A stretch of DNA of 64,000 nt, from NCBI RefSeq assembly GCF_016745425.1, contig NZ_JAERVK010000003.1:1-64000 (forward strand). Reading direction: 5' to 3'. The DNA is from Candidatus Methylomicrobium oryzae (lineage in GTDB: Bacteria; Pseudomonadota; Gammaproteobacteria; Methylococcales; Methylomonadaceae). Shown here piece after piece: positions 38,736 to 48,692 of the stretch (the first letter of the stretch is position 1; each line of letters begins with the position of its first letter). Both the position numbers and the translations under genes were made by a program. The notes under the pieces are model-generated. The model did no database searches and had not been told where the DNA came from. It was given only the letters and a program-made list of their open reading frames with translations.

Positions 38736-39533
38736 TTATTTTCTAATCGTCTTCTTGATTGCATACATCAGTGGCCGCTGGCCGCCGAACATCGCCCTCG
38801 GCGCGCGCATCATCAAGCTGTAATTGCCTTGGTATTTCAGCAACTGTTTATCCCTCAGCATGCGGGCGGTGTCGGTTGGGTCGTAGTCGCCGCAGAGTTT
38901 TTCGAAGGCCGGGCGGCGGAAATAGTAGTAGCGGTCGTCCTGCGCTTCGGCTTGTTCCGGCACTTCTTGTTGCAGCAGATGGAACGGCATCGGGTTGGGG
39001 TCGTGGTCGGGCGGCGTGGCCAGCGCCGCCGGCGAGGCGTCGAGCCGGGCCAGTTGCGCGGCGATGTAGTTGGGCGTAACGCCGCATTCGAGCAGGTAGA
39101 CTTTGGCCAGGCTTTTCGACATGCGGCGCAGTTCGGACAGCAGCGCCGAACTGACCCGGTGCAGCGGCGGCAGGTCGGGCAGGGTGTTGTCGTAGTGATG
39201 GGCGGGGTTGACGTAGTAGCCGTGCTTGCGGATGGCAGGGAGGACTTCATGGGTGACCCAGCGTTTGAAGGCTTTGGCTTCGGGCTTGTGACTGGTTAGG
39301 ATGCTGGCGTACAAACCGGATTCGTTGATCGTGGTCACACCGCGATTTCCAAAACCTACAATTCGTAGGTTTTGAATTTCGTCTTCATCCAGTTTTCGGG
39401 TCATTGCCTCCGTATCTTTGTATCCCAGAATCTCGGCGACATCCATGGCGATAAACCACGGTTCGCCGTTTTCGTCGGGAATCATGCGCAGGATGTGGGA
39501 TTGAAATTCGAAATTTTGAACAGGATGGGACAT
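38736..39533 (-). CDS. BRO-N domain phage antirepressor
   Basis: The 265-aa protein has an N-terminal BRO-N DNA-binding domain (residues 5-110: NGEPWFIAMDVAEILGYKDT, NRGVTTINESGLYASILTSH, FKRWVTHEVLPAIRKHGYYV), typical of phage antirepressors. The C-terminal half (110-265) is a separate region ending KKTIRK that is often variable among such proteins. It is transcribed with the neighbouring Mor-like gene, 47 bases after its end. It belongs to the phage-derived island. Confidence 0.87.
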   Translation of the reverse strand: MSHPVQNFEFQSHILRMIPDENGEPWFIAMDVAEILGYKDTEAMTRKLDEDEIQNLRIVGFGNRGVTTINESGLYASILTSHKPEAKAFKRWVTHEVLPAIRKHGYYVNPAHHYDNTLPDLPPLHRVSSALLSELRRMSKSLAKVYLLECGVTPNYIAAQLARLDASPAALATPPDHDPNPMPFHLLQQEVPEQAEAQDDRYYYFRRPAFEKLCGDYDPTDTARMLRDKQLLKYQGNYSLMMRAPRAMFGGQRPLMYAIKKTIRK

Positions 39534-39580
39534 TTTTAGATTCCTCTTTTTGGGGTGCTCTTTATCAAGGGATGGGTGTG

Positions 39581-39856
39581 TTATTTCTTTTGCCCGACCA
39601 CCCGGTACAGTGTGGCCTTGCTGATCCCGAACTTTCGGCAGACCATGTCATGGTTGACGCCGTTGAATAGCCGCCGGATGTATTCGTTCCGGCGATGTTT
39701 GTTAGGACCCGGGATATAAACGACGTCACCGGCATGCTTCGTCTGGATCCGGTCGATTAATGTGGCCGCAAACTCGCGCGCCTGCGGCTCTTTCATGCCG
39801 AACGCGACGGCGGTCATCACAACGTCCTGGTGCAATTGATCAAGATAGGCGCTCAT
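39581..39856 (-). CDS. Mor-family transcription activator
   Basis: The 91-aa protein resembles the C-terminal part of phage Mu Mor/C activators: an N-terminal helical part (LHQDVVMTAVAFGMKEPQAR), the linker VVYIPGPNKHRRNEYIRRLF, and a helix-turn-helix NHDMVCRKFGISKATLYRVV. Mor activates middle promoters in Mu. Start 39856 overlaps the upstream gene by ATGA. The protein is shorter than Mu Mor (129 aa). Confidence 0.8.
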   Translation of the reverse strand: MSAYLDQLHQDVVMTAVAFGMKEPQAREFAATLIDRIQTKHAGDVVYIPGPNKHRRNEYIRRLFNGVNHDMVCRKFGISKATLYRVVGQKK

Positions 39857-40116
39857 TCCGGAATAAATAAACGGGGTTGATGAAGCTGTTTGGTTGGGAT
39901 CGGAAAATCGCCCGACGCGGGATCGCCGTCGACGGGCGGCTCGACGGGTAGGGCGAACAGGTCGTTCTGGGCCGGCTGGATAATCGCTTCCAGGAGGTCC
40001 CATTCTTTCTGGGCCTTTTTCTGCAGGCGGACCTTGTCGGCGCAGAACAGGGTCATCACGGTGCAGTCCAGGCATTCGTTGCGGGCGCCGGCACGGCGCA
40101 AGGTCCAGAGGCTCAT
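39853..40116 (-). CDS. small phage-island protein of unknown function
   Basis: The 87-aa protein starts MSLWTLRRAGARNECLDCTV, with two Cys in ECLDC, and ends with a Pro-rich tail. I do not recognise it. Its start overlaps the stop of the terminase fragment (ATGA) and its stop overlaps the Mor gene (ATGA), so the three were once one translation-coupled unit. Confidence 0.55.
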   Translation of the reverse strand: MSLWTLRRAGARNECLDCTVMTLFCADKVRLQKKAQKEWDLLEAIIQPAQNDLFALPVEPPVDGDPASGDFPIPTKQLHQPRLFIPE

Positions 40117-40547
40117 CTGGCCTTTGGGGGGGGCTTAGTGACGCGCACTTCGTTGGTCAGGTGCTCGAAGAAGGTGTCGGGCAGGTGCTTGGACAGGTGC
40201 TTGGACAGGTGCAGATAGCCGGGCCCGGGGGCGGTGATCTGCAGGCGGTTGAAGAGCAGGTCTTTGGCGATGTCGGTGCCGATCAGGTAAAGGCGCAGGC
40301 CGTTTTTGATGACCTTGCTGCGCTGATTGACGTCGACCAGGCTGGATTTGCCGTGGATCTTCTGGCCGGGCGTGCTGGACCCTTTGGTGGCGTAGAGCCG
40401 GGGCGGGAGTTGGCCCGGGTGCTGACGCTGCCAGCCGTCCGCCTGGCGGCGGTCGCGGACGAAGCTGTAGGCTTCGTGCGTCCAATGGCCGCCGGTGTCG
40501 AGCGCGGCGTGCTCGATCGACGGCCTTGCGCCGGAGCTGCGTAGGCA
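40113..40547 (-). pseudogene. phage terminase large subunit (GpA type), C-terminal fragment
   Basis: On the minus strand the frame closing at 40113 reads ALDTGGHWTHEAYSFVRDRR, RLYATKGSSTPGQKIHGKSS and YLIGTDIAKDLLFNRL, the nuclease-domain end of the lambda GpA terminase family. Only about 145 codons remain, with no plausible start, and the frame closes upstream near 40570. A 12-bp tandem repeat encodes LSKHLSKH. The rest of the terminase is missing, so the prophage is a remnant. Two other frames are open here but encode improbable sequence. Confidence 0.75.
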
Positions 40548-40759
40548 AGGTTGCGCTTTTTGTAATCCAACAGCTTATACAGCGTTATGTTGGGGTTAAC
40601 GGTAAACCGATTAATCCAACTTACCTGACCGCTTGACTGCATCGGAGCTCGACATTCGTCGGACTACGCTTCGCCAGTACGCCCTACACGGGCTTGTAAA
40701 TTAGACTAATCTTAAGTTATTCAATATCTGAAAACGTGGACGAGTCGATAGGATAACAA

Positions 40760-43195
40760 GTGAACAACTTGCAACGGGTCAGTCAAGCCATTGCCTCTTC
40801 ACAAGAGCTGCTCGACCTCATCCAGGATGGGGTCTATTATGCCGATGACACCGGCCGTTACACCTACGCCAATCCGATAGCGCTGCGGCAAGTGGGCTAC
40901 CGTTTGGACGAGTTGACCCGCCTGAGCATTTCCGATCTCATCTGTCCCGAGCAGCGGCAGCTTCTGCCCGAGCATCTGGCGTGCATGGACGCAGGCGAAT
41001 TGCTGTCGAGCGAGTGGATGCTGGTACGCAAGGACGGCACCTTCCTTCACGTCGAACTGTCTTCCCGCCGACTGCCGGACGGCGGTTACCTCGCCATTGC
41101 CCGTGATATCAACGAGCGCAAAGCGGCCGAGGCGGTGTTACTCGAACAGCAGGTGATTTACCGTGCGATCGTGGAAACGCCCGCCGCAGGATTCTGGCTC
41201 ACCGACACCTCGGGGCGCCTGCTCGAAGTCAACGAGGCTTATGCGCAGCTCTCGGGCTACAGCCGCGACGAGCTGCAGACAATGCACGTCACGGATCTGG
41301 AAGCCAAGGAAACGGCAGAAGAGACGGCCGCCCATATCGAGCTGCTGCTGCGCCAGGGTTACGGTCGCTTCCGCACCCTGCATCGGCACAAGGACGGCCG
41401 CATCCTGCCGGTGGAGATCGTCGTTACCCTGCGCCAGGACATCGCCGGCGGCCGCTTCTTCGTCTTCATCGAAGACATTGCCGAAAAGATCCGTTACGAA
41501 GAGCAGCTGAAAATTGCGGCCACGGTGCTGGAGACCATGGACCAAGCCGTCGTCGTGACCGATGCCGGCAACCGCATCCTCACCGCCAATCCGGCACTCA
41601 CGCGCATCACTGGCTATACGTTCGACGAGCTGCACGGTAAGAATCCCCAGGTCTTGGCTTCCGGCCGTCACGACAAAGACTTCTACCGCGCCATGTGGGA
41701 GGCGCTGATGGCTACCGGCCATTGGGCAGGCGAAATCTGGGATCGCAAGAAGGACGGCGAGATCTATGCCATATGGATGACCATCAATGTCCTGCGCGAT
41801 GCGGACGGCAATGTGAGCCAATACATCGCGGTCTTCGCCGACATCACCGAAAAGCAGCGTACGGAAGAACTGATCTGGCACCAGGCCAACTTCTGCCCCC
41901 TTACCGAACTGCCGAATCGGCGCATGTTCCACGACCGCCTGGAGCAGGAGATTCGCCAGTCGCATCGGAGCGGCGAGCGTTTCGCACTGTTGTATCTGGA
42001 TCTCGATCACTTTAAGGAAGTCAACGACACGCTGGGCCACAGTATGGGCGATGCCCTGCTGCGGGAGGCGGCGCAGCGCCTGACGGCCTGCGTGCGCGAG
42101 ACGGATACCGTGGCCCGCCTCGGCGGCGACGAATTCACCCTGTTGCTGCCCGCTTTGCATTCCGGCGAAACCGTCGAGCGCATCATTCATGCGATACTGC
42201 AGGCCTTTGATAAGCCGTTCCAGCTCGGCGTCGAGACCGGCTACGTGACGCCCAGCATCGGCGTTACCTTTTTTCCCGACGATGCCGCCGACGCCGAAAA
42301 CTTGCTCAAACACGCAGACCAGGCGATGTATGCCGCCAAGCAGCAGGGGCGTAACGGCTATCACTACTACACCCCCGGCATGCAGGAAAAGGCTCAATTC
42401 CGCATGCGGCAACTGCGGGATTTGCGTTCCGCCCTTGCCAACGGCGAGTTTCACGTGTATTACCAGCCCATCGTCGACCTTGCCGACCAGCGTATCTGCA
42501 AGGCGGAGGCGCTGCTGCGCTGGCAGCATCCGGAACGCGGGCTGATCGGCCCAGGCGAGTTCATCGCCCTGGCGGAGGAAAGCGGGATGATTATGGACAT
42601 CGGCAACTGGGTGTTCGAGGTGGCGGCCCGCCAGGTGCGCCAGTGGCGCGAGCGCTTCCTGCCGACGTTCCAGATCAGCGTCAACAAGTCGCCGGTCCAG
42701 TTTCGTTACGATGCCGCCGGCTATGCGGGCTGGCTCAGCCATTTGCAGGCGTTGGAGCTTCCAGGGAACAGTATAGTGGTTGAAATCACCGAGAGCTCGT
42801 TAATGGAGAACAACCAGACCATCGAGAACAAGTTGTACGGATTTCGCGACCATGGAATCCAGGTCGCTCTCGACGACTTCGGTACCGGCTATTCGTCGCT
42901 CGCCTATCTCAAGCGCTTCGATATCGACTACGTCAAGATCGATCAGTCCTTCGTCCGCAATATGACGGCCGGCTCCGACGACCTCGCGCTCTGCGAGGCC
43001 ATCATCGTGATGGCCCATCGTCTCGATATTAAGGTGGTCGCCGAGGGGGTGGAGACGCGGCAGCAATATGACCTGCTGCGCGCTGCCGGTTGCGATTACG
43101 CTCAGGGCTACCTGTTTTCCAGGCCTATCCCCGCCGATGAATTCGAGCGATTATTGAGAGTCGAGGAGCCTTACCTAAATCCTGCCAAAGCATGA
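40760..43195 (+). CDS. PAS-GGDEF-EAL c-di-GMP synthase/phosphodiesterase
   Basis: The 811-aa cytoplasmic protein has three PAS domains (about 10-125, 130-250, 255-370; each ends with a PAC-type REDINERK- or DITEKQR-like segment), a GGDEF domain (about 375-540) and an EAL domain (about 555-800). The GGDEF motif RLGGDEF is intact, with an RETD inhibitory site before it. The EAL residues are intact: EALLRW, DDFGTGYSS, YVKIDQS, VVAEGVET. Both activities are possible. Start is GTG 40760, with AGGATAA upstream. Signals could be redox or a ligand at the PAS domains. It is convergent with the CPA2 antiporter gene. Confidence 0.93.
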   Translation: MNNLQRVSQAIASSQELLDLIQDGVYYADDTGRYTYANPIALRQVGYRLDELTRLSISDLICPEQRQLLPEHLACMDAGELLSSEWMLVRKDGTFLHVELSSRRLPDGGYLAIARDINERKAAEAVLLEQQVIYRAIVETPAAGFWLTDTSGRLLEVNEAYAQLSGYSRDELQTMHVTDLEAKETAEETAAHIELLLRQGYGRFRTLHRHKDGRILPVEIVVTLRQDIAGGRFFVFIEDIAEKIRYEEQLKIAATVLETMDQAVVVTDAGNRILTANPALTRITGYTFDELHGKNPQVLASGRHDKDFYRAMWEALMATGHWAGEIWDRKKDGEIYAIWMTINVLRDADGNVSQYIAVFADITEKQRTEELIWHQANFCPLTELPNRRMFHDRLEQEIRQSHRSGERFALLYLDLDHFKEVNDTLGHSMGDALLREAAQRLTACVRETDTVARLGGDEFTLLLPALHSGETVERIIHAILQAFDKPFQLGVETGYVTPSIGVTFFPDDAADAENLLKHADQAMYAAKQQGRNGYHYYTPGMQEKAQFRMRQLRDLRSALANGEFHVYYQPIVDLADQRICKAEALLRWQHPERGLIGPGEFIALAEESGMIMDIGNWVFEVAARQVRQWRERFLPTFQISVNKSPVQFRYDAAGYAGWLSHLQALELPGNSIVVEITESSLMENNQTIENKLYGFRDHGIQVALDDFGTGYSSLAYLKRFDIDYVKIDQSFVRNMTAGSDDLALCEAIIVMAHRLDIKVVAEGVETRQQYDLLRAAGCDYAQGYLFSRPIPADEFERLLRVEEPYLNPAKA

Positions 43196-43252
43196 AGGCC
43201 CCTGTGAAATACCTTCGCAATCGTAAATGTTTGATACCGGAAATTTACGGTC

Positions 43253-44956
43253 TTAGCGGCTTTGTTGCCCGTATTGCTCCAGCACATGCCGTATCATGCC
43301 TTTGGCAAGCTCATCCTCGCCCAGAAAAACTTTTTCGGCCGATTCCTTTTCCAGCAGCGAGGCTTCCAGTTCACTGTGGGTACGAACCACCGTTTCAATG
43401 CCGGGATTATGCATCCGGGCGGTCTTGATCATTTGCCGAAGGTCAAAGGTGTCGGGCGTGGCTACGATTAGCAATCGGGCCTGGGCAATGTGCGTCTGGC
43501 TCAGGACCACCGGGTCCGAGGCGTCCCCTGCAACGGCCGGGGTTCCCTTCGTCCTCAGCCGTTCAACCAGTTCGCGGTTCTGCTCGATCACCACAAAGGG
43601 AATATCACGCTCGGCTAATGTTTCACCGATGCGCCGTCCCACGCGGCCGTACCCTACCAAGACGACCTGCCCGCACAGGTATCTTTCATCGACCGATGCA
43701 GGCAATTCGGCCAACGGGTCATCGGGCCGTTCCAGCAGTCGGGACAACTTCGAGCGGGACCTTATCCAGACCTGAATCGGCGTCACGGTCGCAAAAAACA
43801 GGGGATTGATGGCAATGGAGATCAGTGCGCCTGCGAGAATCAAGCTTTGGCCCTCGTGCGGCAACAGTCCCAGGTTTACGCCTAGCCCGGCCAGAATAAA
43901 TGAGAATTCGCCGATCTGGGCCAGGCTTGTCGCTACGGTAAGCGCCGTACTCAACGGATAGCCGAAGGCGAGGATTAATGCCGTAGCAGCAAGTGTCTTG
44001 CCGGTGATGATGATGCCGAGTACGGCCAGAACCTGTATCGGCCGCTCCACCAGAACCATCGGGTCGAACAGCATTCCCACCGACACGAAAAAGAGCACCG
44101 CGAAAGCTTCTCGCAGCGGCAAGGATTGTTCGGCGGCACGATGGCTTAATTCGGATTCCCGCATCATCATGCCCGCAAAAAAAGCCCCCAGCGCGAAGGA
44201 TACGCCGAACAAGGCGGTCGCTGCGTAGGCAATGCTGACCGCTGCGGATACGATGCACAAGGTGAAGAGCTCACGGGAGCCGGTACGGGCGATCTGCCAA
44301 AGCAGCATGGGGAAGACCCGGCGCCCAGCCGCGAGCATTAAGGCAATAAACGCGGCCACTTTTCCCAGCGTAATGCCAAGGGCTTGCCATAGTATCCCGT
44401 CTTCACCGCTCGGGTTTGTACCGCCGAGCCAACCGGCTAAGTTGGGCAGCAGCACAAGTACGAGTACCATGGCCAAATCTTCGACGATCATCCAGCCGAT
44501 CGCAATGTGGCCGTTCACCGATTCCAGCGCACCGTGGGCTTCCAATGCCCTAAGCATCACCACGGTGCTCGCCACCGAAAGCGCCAGACCGAACATCAAC
44601 GAAGCGCCCAATCCCCAACCCCATGCCGTGGCTACGCTCGCCCCGATCGCAGTAGCGACGGCAATTTGCAGCATGGCCCCCGGCAAAGCGATTTTGCGCA
44701 CTTCCAGCAGGTCATCGAGCGAGAAATGCAAGCCCACGCCAAACATCAGCAGCATCACCCCGATCTCAGCAAGCTGTTCTGCGATTTCGGCATCGACCAT
44801 GATGCCCGGCGTAAAAGGGCCGATAAGGATGCCGGCCAATAAGTAGCCCACCAGGGCCGGCAGTTTGAGCCGGACGGCCAGGAAACCCAGCACCAGGGCT
44901 AAGCCGAACGCGGCGGCAAGGGTCGTAATCAGAGGAACATTATGGAGCATCGACAT
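43253..44956 (-). CDS. CPA2 family cation:proton antiporter, YbaL-like
   Basis: The 567-aa protein has about thirteen membrane helices (1-390; LKLPALVGYLLAGILIGPFT, EIGVMLLMFGVGLHFSLDDL) and a TrkA-N domain (about 410-530) with VVLVGYGRVGRRIGETLAER for NAD binding and AGDASDPVVL. Relatives (YbaL/RosB/KefB) exchange K+ or Na+ for H+. It is longer than the antiporter at 34928-36475 and not its recent duplicate. No regulatory gene is adjacent. Confidence 0.9.
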   Translation of the reverse strand: MSMLHNVPLITTLAAAFGLALVLGFLAVRLKLPALVGYLLAGILIGPFTPGIMVDAEIAEQLAEIGVMLLMFGVGLHFSLDDLLEVRKIALPGAMLQIAVATAIGASVATAWGWGLGASLMFGLALSVASTVVMLRALEAHGALESVNGHIAIGWMIVEDLAMVLVLVLLPNLAGWLGGTNPSGEDGILWQALGITLGKVAAFIALMLAAGRRVFPMLLWQIARTGSRELFTLCIVSAAVSIAYAATALFGVSFALGAFFAGMMMRESELSHRAAEQSLPLREAFAVLFFVSVGMLFDPMVLVERPIQVLAVLGIIITGKTLAATALILAFGYPLSTALTVATSLAQIGEFSFILAGLGVNLGLLPHEGQSLILAGALISIAINPLFFATVTPIQVWIRSRSKLSRLLERPDDPLAELPASVDERYLCGQVVLVGYGRVGRRIGETLAERDIPFVVIEQNRELVERLRTKGTPAVAGDASDPVVLSQTHIAQARLLIVATPDTFDLRQMIKTARMHNPGIETVVRTHSELEASLLEKESAEKVFLGEDELAKGMIRHVLEQYGQQSR

Positions 44957-45316
44957 TCCCCGTCTTTGCAGCGCATTGGATAAGGTCGAACATGAAGGTT
45001 TCTTGAAGGGAATGTCGGCTTGAACTATCCCTTAGACTGATGCCGGGATAGCATGTTCAGAACCGCCGAGACTGTATCGAACGTTGAATTGGAATCAGCT
45101 CACTGCGGGATTCGATCCAATCTGAACTATCCTATCCCCCTGTTCCTCAGAATGCTCAGGAGTCGAATTTCTTTAATTCCCGATATATACAGACCTTAAG
45201 CAACAGCATGGTAGGGATATTAATAGTGGGGATAAGCCGCCCCGCTAACGCAGCATAAAAATCGTCCCCCTGCCAAACATCAATAGCCGATAGCGTTTGA
45301 AGAGGAGAAATGACGG
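44957..45316. other. intergenic region, nothing recognised
   Basis: This 360-base spacer separates the divergent antiporter and DUF2267 genes. No gene, RNA or clear promoter was recognised. Confidence 0.5.
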
Positions 45317-45748
45317 ATGGCATCGCAATTTGAACATTACGCCTATGAAGGCGATATATTCCTTAAAAAAGTGGCGGGAGAACTCGGTACACCGGATGAC
45401 ACGGATTGTGCCTTCAGAGTGAGCCAGGCTGTGTTTTATGCGTTGAGGGACCGGATCACGGTAGAAGAATCGCAAGATTTGATCTCCCAGCTGCCCATGG
45501 CCATCAAAGCGGTTTATGTGAACGGCTGGAAACTGGGAAAAGAAAGGGAAAAATACAAGACCCGCCAAGAGTTTTTAAACGCCGTTTATGCCCATGGGGC
45601 CCGTACGGCAGGAAGGGATTTGGGGGATGATCCCCGTCCCAAAGTTCAGGCTGTTTTCAAGGCAATCAAACACTATGTCTCCGAGGGTGAAATGCGGCAT
45701 GTCAGAAGCCAGCTTCCTCGGGAAATCGCCGACCTTCTGGACGTATAA
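45317..45748 (+). CDS. DUF2267 protein
   Basis: The 143-aa acidic protein consists of two DUF2267-type helical repeats, the second beginning near residue 75 (VQAVFKAIKHYVSEGEMRHV paired with FRVSQAVFYALRDRITVEE), ending RSQLPREIADLLDV. Its function is unknown. GAGGAG stands nine bases upstream of the ATG. DUF2267 genes are often seen near stress and ion-homeostasis genes. Confidence 0.88.
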   Translation: MASQFEHYAYEGDIFLKKVAGELGTPDDTDCAFRVSQAVFYALRDRITVEESQDLISQLPMAIKAVYVNGWKLGKEREKYKTRQEFLNAVYAHGARTAGRDLGDDPRPKVQAVFKAIKHYVSEGEMRHVRSQLPREIADLLDV

Positions 45749-46015
45749 CTTCGGCTCGAGGCTATGTGCCTGCTTGGCGGCGCAGGGCGCTCATCTATGC
45801 GTATTCACGGATTTGCGGCTTTGTGTCGGTTTTGCTCATTCAATTTCACTGAGCCTTCCCGGCCAATTTCTGCCATTTGACGAAATTTTCGAATGAATGC
45901 TCAGGCTACAAAGCGGTAATGCAGTTGTAGCGCTGGAAGAAAAGCTACGCTTATAAAGCCTGAGTAAGCCCGTATCCTCAAAAGAAAGACCTTGTGAGGC
46001 TTAGTACGAAGATGT

Positions 46016-48463
46016 TTAGGCTTTATCCGTTATGTTTGCCAATAACGCTTTCAGTATCTCCAAGTCTACCGGTTTGACGAGGTGGTGGTTGATGCCGGCT
46101 TCTCGTGATTGACGGCGATCTTCTTCCTGGCCCCAACCGGTCAGGGCAATTAATATGATATCTTGGCCTTTGGGTTGCCGCCTGATCCGTCGGGCGACTT
46201 CAAAGCCATCCATTCCCGGCATGCCGATATCCAAAAACACTTCAGTTGGCTGAAAGTTTTCGAGGATTTGGAGAGAGGAAGGACCATCATGGGTAGTTAT
46301 GACCTCATTCCCAAGACCCTTCAGTAACAGGGCGAGACTGTCGGCGGCGTCGTGGTTGTCGTCAACTACCAGCATACGGCGTGAAGATAATGGCAAGGGC
46401 AAGGCAGAGCTGTCGTTTTGCAAGCTGCTGCCTGGGTTGTTTCCCTTGTCCGTTAAGGGTAAGCGCACCGTGAACTCACTTCCTTGGCCTGCTCCCTCAC
46501 TGTCGACCTTCACATTGCCTCCATGCAAGGTCACCAGGCTGTGAACTAAGGTCAGCCCGATGCCTAACCCCCCTTGGGCCCGGTGAGTGGTTCGGTCGAC
46601 CTGGGTAAAGAGATCAAACACCTTCGGCAGCATCTCGGCGGGTATGCCCATGCCATTATCCCTTACCGATACGACGGCCTGAGCAGCCTCACGCCGGGCG
46701 CTTAGCCAGATCCGGCCGCCCTCAGGCGTATACTTGGCGGCATTATTTAAAAGGTTGGCGAAAACCTGGGTCAATCGCATCTTATCCCCCTCCAGCATCA
46801 GCGGTTCGGCTGGTAAGTCAAGGTCAAGCTGGTGCTGGCTGGCCTCAATGAACGGCCGACTGGTTTCGACGGCGCTCTGAAGCACCTCGGCCAGGTCAAT
46901 TTTCTCTTTATGCAGATCGATCTTGCCGCGCGTGATGCGCGATACCTCCATCAGCTCATCCACCAGACGAACCATGTTATTGACTTGGCGCGTCATCATC
47001 TCGCGCACACGCTCGACGGTTTCATTGTCAATGCCTGGCAGCCGCAGAATATGCAGGCCATTACTGATCGGGGCTAAGGGATTTCTTAGTTCATGCGCCA
47101 GCGTCGCCAGAAATTCATCTTTGCGGCGGTCGGCCTCGCGGAGCGCGTCTTCCAGGCGGTGGCGTTCGGTGATGTCCTGGCTGATGCCGAATCCACCCCG
47201 CAGTTTGCCGTTAGCCTCATATTCCAGGTAAGCCTTCTCGCGCACCCATTTGACGTGACCCTCCGCCACAATACGATGCTCAAGGTCATAGGATTCCCCT
47301 TTAAGTGCTGCCCGCCATTGGGTATCCACAGATTGACGATCCTCGGGATGAACGCGTTCTAAAAATGTCTCGTAAGTCAGTGGGGTTGCTTTAGGCACGC
47401 CGAAAATGCGATAGTTTTCGTCGGACCAGGTCAGCACATTTCGCTGGATATCGAGACGCCACCATCCCATATTCCCGACTTCTTGTGCCCGATCCAGGTC
47501 TTTCTTGCTCTGCATTAACGCTTCCTCAGCCCGCTTGCGCTCGGTGATATCCCGAATAATGGCGGTATAAAAACGGCGTCCCTCTCGATGAAACTCGGTA
47601 ACGGCAATATCCAGGGAGAACTCATGGCCGTTTTTATGGAATCCTTTCGCTTCGCGGTGGACGCCGATCACTTTTTTCACCCCGGTTTCCAGGTATTTTG
47701 CTAAATAGTCAGCATGGCGATCCTGATCGGGCCCCGGAATCAGGCAGGCCACATCCTGTCCGATAAGTTCATCTTTGGCATAGCCGAAAATCGCCTCAAT
47801 GGCGGCATTGACCGATTCGATGGTTCCGGTTTGATCTATGGTAAGGATGCCGTCGGCGGCGCTCTCAACGGTTGCTTTGAGTTGTTCCTCGCTTTCCCGC
47901 AAGGCCCGTTCGACCTGGTGACGCTCTTCGATTTGTTGCTTTAAATGACGATTGGCTTCGCGTAAAGCCAGAGTTCGCTCTTCAACTTTTTTTTCCAGTT
48001 CCCGGTTTAATAACTTAACTTGATTTTCGTGCCGTTCTTTCTCAAGCACTTCTTCTTGCAATAAGGCATTGGCGCGTGCCAATGCGCTGGGACTCGGCAG
48101 TTTTAAAACGATGGGAACGAAAGGCCATAACATGACGGCGGTTGTAAATGAAACAGCCGCCGTGACGGCTTTTGCCAGTCCTTCAAAAAAATAATCCGGA
48201 TGCCAGATGGTCCAGACTTTTAACAAATGGGTGGTGCCGCAAGCCAAAATAAAAAGGCCGAAAAGGATGAATAGCCAGCGAAAGCTCAGGTCTTGCCTTT
48301 TTATGACAAAGTAAAGCAGGGCAAAGGGAATAGAAAAATAAGAAAGCGCAATTAAGCCATCCGAAATCACATGCAAGTACAGTAAATGAGGTTGCCACAG
48401 TAGACACATTCCATGCGGCATCAGTCCTTCAATCGATGACAATGGTTGGATTTGGGTTGTCAT
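46016..48463 (-). CDS. hybrid histidine kinase with an ethylene-receptor-like membrane sensor
   Basis: The 815-aa protein has an N-terminal three-helix domain (about 28-120) like plant ETR1: Asp35, Tyr42, Ile45, Pro46, Cys75 and His79 occur at a constant offset of +10 from ETR1 Asp25, Tyr32, Ile35, Pro36, Cys65 and His69. Then follow a coiled coil (about 130-180), two PAS domains (about 185-300 and 315-435), a HisKA domain with LATLAHELRNPLAPI, an ATPase domain (NAAKYTP, DNGMGIP, GGLGIGLTLV) and a receiver domain with Asp745 in VFLDIGMPG. The ligand may be ethylene bound through copper, or another small hydrophobic molecule. No response-regulator gene is adjacent. Confidence 0.9.
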   Translation of the reverse strand: MTTQIQPLSSIEGLMPHGMCLLWQPHLLYLHVISDGLIALSYFSIPFALLYFVIKRQDLSFRWLFILFGLFILACGTTHLLKVWTIWHPDYFFEGLAKAVTAAVSFTTAVMLWPFVPIVLKLPSPSALARANALLQEEVLEKERHENQVKLLNRELEKKVEERTLALREANRHLKQQIEERHQVERALRESEEQLKATVESAADGILTIDQTGTIESVNAAIEAIFGYAKDELIGQDVACLIPGPDQDRHADYLAKYLETGVKKVIGVHREAKGFHKNGHEFSLDIAVTEFHREGRRFYTAIIRDITERKRAEEALMQSKKDLDRAQEVGNMGWWRLDIQRNVLTWSDENYRIFGVPKATPLTYETFLERVHPEDRQSVDTQWRAALKGESYDLEHRIVAEGHVKWVREKAYLEYEANGKLRGGFGISQDITERHRLEDALREADRRKDEFLATLAHELRNPLAPISNGLHILRLPGIDNETVERVREMMTRQVNNMVRLVDELMEVSRITRGKIDLHKEKIDLAEVLQSAVETSRPFIEASQHQLDLDLPAEPLMLEGDKMRLTQVFANLLNNAAKYTPEGGRIWLSARREAAQAVVSVRDNGMGIPAEMLPKVFDLFTQVDRTTHRAQGGLGIGLTLVHSLVTLHGGNVKVDSEGAGQGSEFTVRLPLTDKGNNPGSSLQNDSSALPLPLSSRRMLVVDDNHDAADSLALLLKGLGNEVITTHDGPSSLQILENFQPTEVFLDIGMPGMDGFEVARRIRRQPKGQDIILIALTGWGQEEDRRQSREAGINHHLVKPVDLEILKALLANITDKA

Positions 48464-48692
48464 GGGAAATCTCTCTTATAGATAGAGATGGCAGAAAAGC
48501 AGGCGTCTGCATACGAATATGAAAAGACCAAATCAAGCAGGGCCTGAGCCGCTTCGACTTGATCGGCGCATTTTCAGGCACCTCGCGCTCACAATACAAA
48601 CCGACGGCAAAGGTTTGCGATTGTCCGTTCTGAAAATTAAGCCTACTACTGTTAATATCCTGAGCTAAAAGGAAGTAAAGGTTTTTGTCTAC

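Noticed and set aside
40135-40548. 137-codon Arg/Pro-rich frame at the terminase fragment
   Set aside because: Another frame on the same strand gives clear terminase sequence; this one is its shadow.
41138-42742. 534-codon open frame opposite the GGDEF-EAL gene
   Set aside because: Antisense shadow of a clearly conserved gene; no motif or ribosome site.
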